DNA from: Deltaproteobacteria bacterium
Lineage (GTDB): Bacteria > Desulfobacterota > Desulfobacteria > Desulfobacterales > ETH-SRB1
Reading direction: 5' to 3'
Length of the DNA stretch: 5,860 bases
NCBI GenBank assembly: GCA_030262795.1
Contig: JAJSZO010000166.1
Span: forward strand, 1 to 5,860
The notes under the pieces: model-generated
Database searches by the model: none
What the model saw: only the letters and a program-made list of their open reading frames with translations
What the model was told of the DNA's origin: nothing
Part shown: piece by piece, positions 1-5,425 of the stretch
Numbering within the stretch: the stretch's first letter is position 1
How the letters are laid out: each line of letters starts with the position of its first letter
Translations under genes and position numbers: made by a program

Positions 1-990
1 GTTAATTTCATCGTTTTCAAAATGAAATCCTTTTTTCTTAGATATTTCATGAGTACTTGAATTAGTGCCCCATCTGCGCCCATCAAAAACAACTAAATAA
101 CCTTTAGTGATTCTATCTGGTGCCTGTACCTTATTGGCATCAAGATAATCTGCCAGTTGTTTTGCGCCTTTAAGTGCTTGTCCCGCTGTGTATGTATTGT
201 TAAATGGCTTTCCGAATTGGTTTAAAGATTTACCCAGCCATTTTATCTCAATAAGTGCCAGCTTATTGGTAAGATTCCATGTCACTTTGATGTCAACAGG
301 ATGAGATTTATCAACAACTTGTTCCGGCCTGACCTCTGGCCCTCTGAGACGAATTTGAAGGAAATATGTCAAAGAGTCTCGCATAGTATGCTCAGGCTTG
401 GGCTTGAAAAAAATTTTGTTCGGATCAAACCAAACGGTGCATAAATAGGGACAATTATCAGATAATCTGGCAACCTTTACTTTGTAATCCTCTAAAGCTG
501 CATCTAATTCTTTGTAAGTTTGAACAGAAAAGTAACTTTCTGCATTTGGAATTTGCCTCAATGATTTCTGCTTAGTTTTGCCTAAAATGGTTTCAACAGC
601 TTGATTGCGTTGATATACGATTGCATTTTCTCTTAGTGTATCCACTGAAGGGATAAAATCTACAGAAACGAGCAAATCAAAATTTCCCCGTACTTCTATA
701 GTTAATTCAGTCCCATTGATTTGGGCGAGATTATGAAATGACTGGTACACCACGTAATCGGATTTCTCAGTATTTTCAAGAGATAGTGCCTCATTTTCAT
801 CAAAGACTGTGTATATTACGATCTTTGTGAAAGACGAGAGATTAAGGTGCCTGTATATTTTGGTGATGGCATCTGTTAGCAATGTCAATTTTTCAAGTCC
901 ATCTGCTCCATAATCTTCTCTTATCAGTACAGAGCATTGATCCTGTGCAACTTTTTTGAAGAATTCTATTTGCTTTTCGTCTGGAATCAT
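1..990 (-). CDS. PD-(D/E)xK nuclease effector of a Lamassu-like/ABC-3C system (partial, C-terminus beyond window)
   Basis: The frame opens at ATG 990-988, which overlaps the TGA of the upstream middle-component gene (ATGA, 987-990). It stays open for 330 codons to the left edge, so the C-terminus is missing. Residues 1-210 are a mixed alpha/beta region that I do not recognise. Residues 219-250 carry a restriction-endonuclease-like core: acidic residues at E219 and E223, then HPVDIKVTW with D233, then LALIEIKW with E248 and K250. This gives the D-x14-E-x-K spacing of the PD-(D/E)xK superfamily. It is followed by a helix with Q271 and Q278 (TAGQALKGAKQLADYL) and a strand LVVFDGRRW (299-307), as is common after that core. 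Known for the family: Lamassu/ABC-3C systems pair an SMC-like ATPase and a small middle protein with an effector that is often such a nuclease cutting DNA in the cytoplasm. Inferred: this is the LmuA-equivalent toxic effector, translated by coupling to the gene before it. Nuclease call fairly sure; exact subfamily not. Confidence 0.8.
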   Translation of the reverse strand, partial: MIPDEKQIEFFKKVAQDQCSVLIREDYGADGLEKLTLLTDAITKIYRHLNLSSFTKIVIYTVFDENEALSLENTEKSDYVVYQSFHNLAQINGTELTIEVRGNFDLLVSVDFIPSVDTLRENAIVYQRNQAVETILGKTKQKSLRQIPNAESYFSVQTYKELDAALEDYKVKVARLSDNCPYLCTVWFDPNKIFFKPKPEHTMRDSLTYFLQIRLRGPEVRPEQVVDKSHPVDIKVTWNLTNKLALIEIKWLGKSLNQFGKPFNNTYTAGQALKGAKQLADYLDANKVQAPDRITKGYLVVFDGRRWGTNSSTHEISKKKGFHFENDEIN

Positions 991-1598
991 ATTTCTTTTT
1001 GCTCTTGTTCTTTTGCATTCAACGCTTCAATCCATACTACTGCTGGAATAAGCAAGTCATTATAATCTACTTCTTTCAGTGCTTCTTTCAACGTGCCAAA
1101 TTGCGCATACAACGCATGGGTAGCCGGACTACTTTCATTCAACAAAAATTTTCTGGATGTTGAGGTTCTGGCGGTCCTTAAAACCGGTTCGTTTTGAATC
1201 GCTTTTTTGATGTATCCGACCGGGATCAGTGAAAGGCTTTTACATGCTGCATCTAAATATTGCACTCTTTGCTTAAACGCATGTAGCGTTATATAGAAAT
1301 CAATCTCCGCCCTACCTTTTTCTGAAAGTTTGGAGTATCCTTCCGTAGTCTGTTCTACTGAAGCTTTACTCTTCAAAAAATTCCAGGCTGCATTAATATC
1401 AACACTGTAAGGGCTTCCGAGCTGAGTTTTCACAAAGCTATATTCCCAAAAACTCAAAGGGTTTCCACTATAAAGGGAGAGCAGGCAAGATAAATAGGCG
1501 AAGAACTGAATTTCTGGATGAGAGAAGTCATCTAACTTGGATTCAAGTTTTGATCCAATATAAAGAGTATCAAATATCGCTTCTGGTTTTCTGTCCAT
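987..1598 (-). CDS. ABC-3C middle component / LmuC-like protein
   Basis: A 203-aa protein without signal peptide or membrane segment. ATG 1598-1596 lies four bases after the TAA of the ATPase gene (1605-1603). I see no good Shine-Dalgarno sequence in that gap, so translation is probably coupled to the upstream gene. Its TGA overlaps the nuclease start. Residues about 28-100 (EIQFFAYLSCLLSLYSG, then FWEYSFVKTQ, SPYSVDINAAWNFLKSK, YSKLSEKGRAEID) look like a helix-rich winged-helix-type segment with the final 'L-S-E-K-G' turn typical of wHTH proteins. This is the layout I associate with middle components of ABC three-component systems. Known: in these systems and in Lamassu (LmuC) the small middle protein bridges the ATPase and the effector. 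Inferred: it couples DNA sensing by the ATPase to the nuclease. The assignment rests on size, position and helix pattern rather than on a diagnostic motif, so a different adaptor family is possible. Confidence 0.7.
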   Translation of the reverse strand: MDRKPEAIFDTLYIGSKLESKLDDFSHPEIQFFAYLSCLLSLYSGNPLSFWEYSFVKTQLGSPYSVDINAAWNFLKSKASVEQTTEGYSKLSEKGRAEIDFYITLHAFKQRVQYLDAACKSLSLIPVGYIKKAIQNEPVLRTARTSTSRKFLLNESSPATHALYAQFGTLKEALKEVDYNDLLIPAVVWIEALNAKEQEQKEI

Positions 1599-1602
1599 AT
1601 TA

Positions 1603-3555
1603 TTAAGTCAATGCTTTCTCAATTTTCAAATAGGCATCTTCAATAAATTTTTCCTCTTGCTGTTGAACATCGGATAAAGTTGTCCACTCAGTCATTCTTT
1701 CAATGTGCATACCTGAGCCCTTGCACATTTTAGCGAGTTGTAACAATAATTGAGAGGTATTAATGTTGGCGGTCAGCATTAAGTTATATTTTTTCTTGGA
1801 AAAATCGGCAAACATCTTTCCTGCGCGACTCTCATATGCTATATCAAGAGACCCCTCTGGTGTATCTACTAAAAGAGTGCAATTGTGAGTGCCTAACTGG
1901 ATTAATGCCATTCGTAAGGCTATATCAATAAAATATCTTTGACTTTCAGATAATTGGTGTGATTTTTTTCGCTGGCTATCGTTGATGTCTAGTTGGAAGA
2001 ATGCCGCTTTAGAGGTTATCGAAAGTTGTATATCAATATTTAACCCTAAAAAACTTTTGGCATAGCCGTTAAAGATTGGAATAAACTTTGATTCAGCTCG
2101 GTTATATTGCAGGCTAAGTTCTTTTTCAAGGGGTTTCAACTCTTTTTTCTTCTGGTCTCGTTTCTTTCTATTTTCCTCTTTTTGTTTTACATAACGGTCT
2201 ATTTGATCTTTATAACTATTAATAAGAGAAGACAACCCATCTTCAGTTTTTGGCCGATTTAATTCTTTGATTAGGTCGCTATTGTCTTTTTCGATTTGTG
2301 CTATTTTCTCTTTTACTTCTGAAATTACGACCGATACAGATTTTTCTTCCTCTATCAACCTGTTTTTTCGGTCTTGGGCAGTTTTGGCTTCATTCTTTAA
2401 CTTAAATAGTTTCTCATCTATTTTCTTCAATTCCTCCAAAAATTCTACATTATCAGCCCTTGGGTGCTTTTGTTTTAGTTCCTGGATTATTTTAACCAAT
2501 CGATCTAATGCTGGCTGATAATCCTCTCCAGAGAAAATCTTGACCTTTAGTTCATTTAAAACGTCAATTATTTCGGTATTCCTTTCAATCGGAGTTTCAT
2601 CAGGATTTGAGCGATTAAAAATCAACTCATATTTTGATTTAAGTGCGGATATTTTTAGAGAATAATCAGCAATTAATGTTTCGGTATTGCGAAGGTTGTC
2701 GGAAATATTATCAGATCTATTAAACAACTCGTCAAGTTCTTCAGTCTTTTTTTTGTGATCTTCATAGATTTTGAGTTCATCTACACTATCCTTATGTGTG
2801 CCGGAATTTCCCAGTTGTTTAATTATATTTTTTAGTTCATTTCTTGCCTTTGTGATATCCCATTGAATGTTCCTCGCGTTTGAATCATATTTAGAGACAT
2901 CTTTTCTAAGCTGATCGGCAAGTTTTGCCTTCGAAGAATCTAACCCAAAGAATAAGTGCAGTACTCTTTCCATAAGGTTATTGTTCCAGAAAAGTAGTTG
3001 ATGAGTTTCATCGAAGGTTAAAACAAAGATTTGAAGAAATACGAATTGATCGAACTCGGAAAGGCCGATATCCTTAGCTAAATTTTTCTCATATTCTTCA
3101 TTCAGATCAGCCGGGGTCAAATTTTTGGATAGTTCCATTGAGCTTTCGTTCTCTGTTTTTTCAAAGCATCTCAATTCGTCTGGCTCAAAAAAGCCCCTTG
3201 TAACTTTGTAGAATGCCTCGCCAACATTGAAATGCAAAGTAACTTCTGCTAAATCTCTATCGCTTTCGGCAACCTTGCCGTCAAAATAATCAGCCGCAAA
3301 ACTTTTACTTTTTAAATAGAATCCAGGGATTGATTTATACCAGTCAAAATTCGCATCAGCCTTTTTCACGATTCCAGTTAGTGCGTAATTGATAATAGCA
3401 ACGAATGTAGACTTGCCCAACCCGTTTGCCCCTGCAAGACAAAAGACTTTTTTGTCAATATCAAGGGAGATATGCTGCGTTTTCTTGAATAAAGAAAAGT
3501 TTTTTATCTCAATCCTTGTTATGTCTGGAAAATTGTACTGCTTCATCGCCTGCAA
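1603..3555 (-). CDS. SMC/Rad50-like ABC ATPase of a Lamassu-like (LmuB-type, ABC-3C) defence system
   Basis: A 650-aa ATPase with split head motifs. The N-terminal lobe starts ITRIEIKNFSLF and has Walker A GANGLGKS at 42-49. The coiled coil runs from about 215 to 485 (Lys/Glu-rich heptads), with a turn near 362-369. The C-terminal lobe has the signature LSESQR at 535-540 and Walker B/D-loop LLVDTPEGSLD at 561-571. The 'DTPEGSLD' form places Thr where most ABC proteins have the catalytic Glu, with Glu two residues on; from memory this is common in ABC-3C/Lamassu ATPases. No CxxC zinc hook is present at the coil apex. About 650 aa fits LmuB-type proteins and is shorter than Rad50 or SMC. Two starts are possible: TTG at 3555 (GAGG at 3563-3560, only 4 nt away) or ATG at 3546 (13 nt away). 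Neither spacing is ideal. First gene of the operon, so it probably sets expression of all three. Inferred role: dimerise on foreign DNA ends or structures and gate the nuclease. Confidence 0.88.
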   Translation of the reverse strand: MQAMKQYNFPDITRIEIKNFSLFKKTQHISLDIDKKVFCLAGANGLGKSTFVAIINYALTGIVKKADANFDWYKSIPGFYLKSKSFAADYFDGKVAESDRDLAEVTLHFNVGEAFYKVTRGFFEPDELRCFEKTENESSMELSKNLTPADLNEEYEKNLAKDIGLSEFDQFVFLQIFVLTFDETHQLLFWNNNLMERVLHLFFGLDSSKAKLADQLRKDVSKYDSNARNIQWDITKARNELKNIIKQLGNSGTHKDSVDELKIYEDHKKKTEELDELFNRSDNISDNLRNTETLIADYSLKISALKSKYELIFNRSNPDETPIERNTEIIDVLNELKVKIFSGEDYQPALDRLVKIIQELKQKHPRADNVEFLEELKKIDEKLFKLKNEAKTAQDRKNRLIEEEKSVSVVISEVKEKIAQIEKDNSDLIKELNRPKTEDGLSSLINSYKDQIDRYVKQKEENRKKRDQKKKELKPLEKELSLQYNRAESKFIPIFNGYAKSFLGLNIDIQLSITSKAAFFQLDINDSQRKKSHQLSESQRYFIDIALRMALIQLGTHNCTLLVDTPEGSLDIAYESRAGKMFADFSKKKYNLMLTANINTSQLLLQLAKMCKGSGMHIERMTEWTTLSDVQQQEEKFIEDAYLKIEKALT

Positions 3556-3559
3556 TTTA

Positions 3560-3563
3560 CCTC
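3560..3563 (-). promoter_or_regulatory. Ribosome binding site of the ATPase gene
   Basis: On the minus strand GAGG stands 4 nt before a TTG and 13 nt before the in-frame ATG at 3546-3544. A purine-rich leader (AAGAAGATTGAGG) precedes it. The site supports a start at 3555 or 3546 but does not decide between them. No convincing -35/-10 pair was found upstream in 3564-3660. Confidence 0.45.
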
Positions 3564-3645
3564 AATCTTCTTTTCTGTTTTTTTAACACCACAGAGGGGG
3601 ACATCTGGGCAATTAACATTTTAACTTACTTTCGAGTCTGAGGGA

Positions 3646-3803
3646 AACTTAACGCCCTTCAGTTTTACAGTTTTGATCAAAGTTTTGAAAAAGAGTGAAG
3701 ATCCCACATTGAATTATTTTTTCATTGTTCTTTTAACCGCTTTGGAAATGGCACAAGAAGAGACTTCCAGATGGCGTGACGGTTCTGCTAATAGATTAGA
3801 ATG
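3646..3803. repeat. Conserved non-coding flank, copy 1
   Basis: This stretch aligns along its whole length with 5069-5230, with scattered substitutions and small indels. Its last 37 bases (3767-3803, beginning CCAGATGGCGTGACGG) are identical in both copies. It lies downstream, on the minus strand, of a DUF2326 gene remnant in both cases. All frames are interrupted here, so it is treated as non-coding. Role unknown. Confidence 0.75.
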
Positions 3804-3806
3804 GAT

Positions 3807-3901
3807 TTAGAGCCTATTTCAGTAGGCGACTGAGCGCGACCAAAAATGCCCGTTGGAAGGGCACGAACCATGTGTGCATGGCCTACTGAAATAGGCTCTA
3901 A
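3807..3901. mobile_element. MITE-like palindromic element of about 95 bp
   Basis: A perfect 21-bp inverted repeat joins 3807-3827 (TTAGAGCCTATTTCAG, then TAGGC) with 3881-3901. The interior of 53 bp contains a small hairpin, TGCCC 3847-3851 with GGGCA 3859-3863, and CATG-TGTG-CATG at 3869-3880. Each arm is itself foldable (GCCTA/TAGGC around six bases). Both outer ends carry TA inside TTA...TAA, compatible with a TA target duplication as used by IS630/Tc1-type transposons. The corresponding place in copy 2 of the surrounding module (5231-5240) lacks the whole element, which supports insertion. It encodes no transposase, so it would have been mobilised in trans. A large structured RNA or a paired REP-like unit is the alternative. 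Confidence 0.65.
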
Positions 3902-4225
3902 GCGCACATCTCTCCAAAATACGCGCTTCCCGCTTCATTTACGAGCCCTTGCCGGAAATGCCCTTCCTCACTGAGCCCATGACACGAAATTCCCCAGAAT
4001 GCAAAAATCCATACCAAATTAGCTGGTTATGGTCAACAGAAAACTACCTTGCCGGGGTTGGCTGATGGATAGGTAGGTATTAAACAGGATAGCATTCAAC
4101 ATTTGAGAAGGATGATTTTGACTTCAAAATTGCCGTTGTAACGCCTCAATGAAAACCAGGATAGATCGGCTATTCTCTAAAACTATCAGGTTGCCACGGG
4201 CCCACCTTCATGAAAACCACCGCGT
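3902..4225. other. Gene-free stretch between the inserted element and the first DUF2326 remnant
   Basis: I see no intact gene. Bases 3902-3918 and 4017-4042 match copy 2 (5240-5256 and 5260-5285; the second block is 26 identical bases). Bases 3919-4016 are missing from copy 2. The loss in copy 2 is flanked here by the pentamer CCAAA at 3914-3918 and 4014-4018, so a deletion by short direct repeats would explain it. An uninterrupted minus-strand reading of about 30 codons runs through 3905-4002 but has no start signal or recognised family. Bases 4115-4225 again align with 5325-5425 at lower identity, as the 3' flank of the DUF2326 gene. Confidence 0.6.
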
Positions 4226-4365
4226 CTATCCAAATCGAATACCTAACAAACCGCCGTCCTCAGTAGCATCCGTCAAACGGGTCGGCACGATGTATTGCTC
4301 CAGATCAAAGTCCTTTGGCAACTCGGCGGGCAGTGCATCTTCATTCATGGTAACAATATACTGAA
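4226..4365 (-). pseudogene. DUF2326-type ATPase C-terminal fragment, copy 1
   Basis: The minus strand encodes QYIVT followed by MNEDALPAELPKDFDLEQYI and PTRLTDATEDGGLLGIRFG, then TAG at 4228-4226. I recognise this as the extreme C-terminus of DUF2326 proteins, coiled-coil Rad50-like ATPases often found in defence islands. The 40 residues after VT differ from copy 2 at only three places. Homology stops abruptly at about 4365: beyond it the frame continues for some 23 codons of unrelated sequence to an ATG at 4435. The resulting 69-aa frame is therefore an accident of the junction rather than a real gene. Without the Walker A, coiled coil and Walker B regions it cannot work as an ATPase. Confidence 0.75.
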
Positions 4366-4389
4366 TTATTCTTGACCCAAAATGTGCGT

Positions 4390-4444
4390 GGACTGCGGTA
4401 GTCCTATAGGCTGACCTTATGCTGTATATATACAAACAGCCTAT
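4390..4444. repeat. Hairpin cluster downstream of the toxin gene
   Basis: Three nested or adjacent symmetries lie just beyond the toxin stop. GGACT 4390-4394 pairs with AGTCC 4400-4404. ATAGGCTG 4406-4413 pairs with CAGCCTAT 4437-4444. Inside that loop is a perfect 12-bp palindrome, TGTATATATACA 4423-4434. On the plus strand the larger stem runs into a T-run (4444-4448), like a terminator; on the minus strand, the direction of the toxin gene, no T-run follows. It may be a weak terminator, mRNA 3' structure, or scar at the junction with the DUF2326 remnant. Confidence 0.5.
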
Positions 4445-4447
4445 TTT

Positions 4448-4813
4448 TCATAACTCCTGAAACTGCTTTATGATTCGGCGTATTTCTTTCGCTGAGATGT
4501 CTCCCTGGTCAAGTTTCGAATAGATGGTCACAAGAATAACATGCTTGGGAGTTCTGAGCCAATAGATCAGCCGGTAACCCGAACGTTTACCTTTTTGAAT
4601 GTCGCTACTTCTCATCCTTGACTTGAAAAGCGTATAGTCCATTCCTGTAATATGATCTCCAACCAATTCACCCTTCTGTAGTCCGTTAATAACAGATTCA
4701 AGATCAGTTCTAATGCTGCGATATTTTCTCGCCAGCTTTCTCAAGCTACGTTTGAATTCCGGAGTATACTCAACATGAACACTTTGTGGCGAATCAGTCG
4801 GCATTAATGCCAT
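4448..4813 (-). CDS. RelE/ParE-family toxin of a type II toxin-antitoxin pair
   Basis: A basic protein of 121 aa from ATG 4813, or 118 aa from ATG 4804, with both starts lying inside the antitoxin gene. The RelE fold order is visible: strand VHVEYTPEFKRSLRKLARKY (12-31), a helix to about 48 ending in LQKGEL, a basic strand LFKSRMRS (62-69), then GKRSGYRLIYWLR (75-87), and TIYSKLDQGDIS (96-107) before a C-terminal helix. The 'YRxIYW...TIYSK' pattern is characteristic of the RelE/ParE superfamily. Basic residues at K64, R66, R68 and R81 could serve RNA binding and cleavage, as in RelE. Most members cut mRNA on the ribosome, while ParE-type members act on gyrase; the sequence alone does not settle which. 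Co-transcribed behind its antitoxin with a 20-nt overlap, an order that lets antitoxin be made first. No truncation is seen. Confidence 0.88.
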   Translation of the reverse strand: MALMPTDSPQSVHVEYTPEFKRSLRKLARKYRSIRTDLESVINGLQKGELVGDHITGMDYTLFKSRMRSSDIQKGKRSGYRLIYWLRTPKHVILVTIYSKLDQGDISAKEIRRIIKQFQEL

Positions 4814-5012
4814 CCCATAATTCAGACACAGGACGCCCTTCCCCTGCCAGCGCTTCTTTCCACCCTTGGGAAAAGCTATTCTCTGCTGGCTTCAATGTTA
4901 CGCTCTCGCGGAAGAGCCGGACAATTTGGAGAAGATTAGGTAAATATTCTCCTGGCAATTTTTTTATTTCAAGATCCAGTTGTTCCTCATATCTTATCAA
5001 TTTTGAGCCCAT
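4794..5012 (-). CDS. Antitoxin partner of the RelE/ParE-family toxin
   Basis: A 72-aa protein starting at ATG 5012-5010, behind AGGAGGG (5023-5017) at 4-nt spacing, a strong signal. It ends at TGA 4796-4794 inside the toxin reading frame. Helix-rich N-terminal part LDLEIKKLPGEYLPNLLQIV (12-31) is followed by a C-terminal tail with SQGWKEALAGEGRPVSELWDG (48-68). I associate this tail pattern (GWKEA...PVSELWxGI) with short antitoxins encoded directly before RelE-type toxins of this kind; the tail probably wraps the toxin. No clear ribbon-helix-helix or helix-turn-helix DNA-binding motif is visible, so whether it represses its own promoter is open. Partner assignment comes from order, overlap and size as well as sequence. 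Confidence 0.82.
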   Translation of the reverse strand: MGSKLIRYEEQLDLEIKKLPGEYLPNLLQIVRLFRESVTLKPAENSFSQGWKEALAGEGRPVSELWDGINAD

Positions 5013-5016
5013 ATAA

Positions 5017-5039
5017 CCCTCCTAAAATATAATAGTATA
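5017..5039 (-). promoter_or_regulatory. Ribosome binding site and possible -10 region of the toxin-antitoxin operon
   Basis: The minus strand has AGGAGGG at 5023-5017, almost a consensus Shine-Dalgarno sequence, 4 nt before the antitoxin ATG. Just upstream, an AT-rich run contains TATACT (about 5039-5034), a fair -10 candidate. The best -35 is only a poor match (TTACGC, 16 nt further up). If TATACT is the -10, the transcript leader is very short. The TATA-ATAG-TATA half-symmetry here could be an operator, but that is speculative. Confidence 0.5.
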
Positions 5040-5068
5040 ATGTGTGTAGTGGGAAGCGTAACGGAAAA

Positions 5069-5230
5069 AACTTGGGGACACCCTTCACATTTGCAGTTTT
5101 AATCAAAGCCTGGAAAAAGGGTGAACATCCCATATTGAATTATACTTTCATTATTTTTTTGACCGCCTTGAAAATAAGCACATGGAGAGACTCCCAGATG
5201 GCGTGACGGTTCTGCTAATAGATTAGAATG
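5069..5230. repeat. Conserved non-coding flank, copy 2
   Basis: Counterpart of 3646-3803. The final 37 bases (5194-5230) are identical to copy 1, whereas the AT-rich part before them has diverged. Copy 2 has a minus-strand open stretch, MGCSPFFQALIKT and onward for about 28 codons (from about 5133 towards 5050), which is broken by stops in copy 1. I therefore do not call it a gene. Its left end adjoins the toxin-antitoxin promoter region. Confidence 0.75.
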
Positions 5231-5425
5231 TACGAAAAAGCGCACATTTCTCCAAACCCAATTAGCTGGTTATGGTCAACAGAAACCACTATCGGCCAGC
5301 AGACGCGTGTAGTCTGATTTAACTCCAAAATTGCTATTGTAACCCCTCAATGAGCACCGATATAGACCACCTAATCCATAAAATCAATAGGTTGGCATTA
5401 CCAACCCTCATGAGAATCCTTACCT
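5231..5425. other. Gene-free 3' flank of the second DUF2326 remnant
   Basis: No gene is visible. Bases 5240-5256 and 5260-5285 match copy 1. The 95-bp palindromic element and about 100 bp present in copy 1 are absent here. Bases 5325-5425 align with 4115-4225 as the sequence just after the DUF2326 stop codon. Confidence 0.6.

Noticed and set aside
2267..2518. Plus-strand open frame of 83 codons inside the ATPase gene
   Set aside because: It is a shadow of the Lys/Glu-rich coiled coil, giving a Ser/Phe-rich translation with no family resemblance.
1..3555. Wadjet or Gabija system
   Set aside because: Wadjet needs JetA-D including MukB-like and topoisomerase VI-like proteins. Gabija pairs an OLD-type ATPase-nuclease with a UvrD-like helicase. 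Neither set is present.
3389..3586. Plus-strand open frame of 65 codons over the ATPase 5' end
   Set aside because: It lies opposite the Walker A coding region and has no recognisable product.
3807..3901. Rho-independent terminator or CRISPR repeat
   Set aside because: The arms are 53 bp apart with no T-run after them, and the palindrome occurs once rather than as spaced direct repeats.
4149..4364. Plus-strand open frame of 71 codons over the first DUF2326 remnant
   Set aside because: The opposite strand carries the conserved DUF2326 tail; the plus translation has no family match.
4366..4435. N-terminal 23 codons of the 69-codon minus-strand frame as part of a small protein
   Set aside because: The residues are unrelated to DUF2326 and are formed from the hairpin-rich junction, so the complete frame is a chance fusion.
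4786..5016. Plus-strand open frame of 76 codons opposite the antitoxin
   Set aside because: The antitoxin on the minus strand has a strong ribosome binding site, operon overlap with the toxin and a recognisable pattern.
5050..5135. Small gene in flank copy 2 (reading MGCSPFFQALIKT)
   Set aside because: The same frame is broken in copy 1, no ribosome binding site was found, and substitutions do not look coding-constrained.
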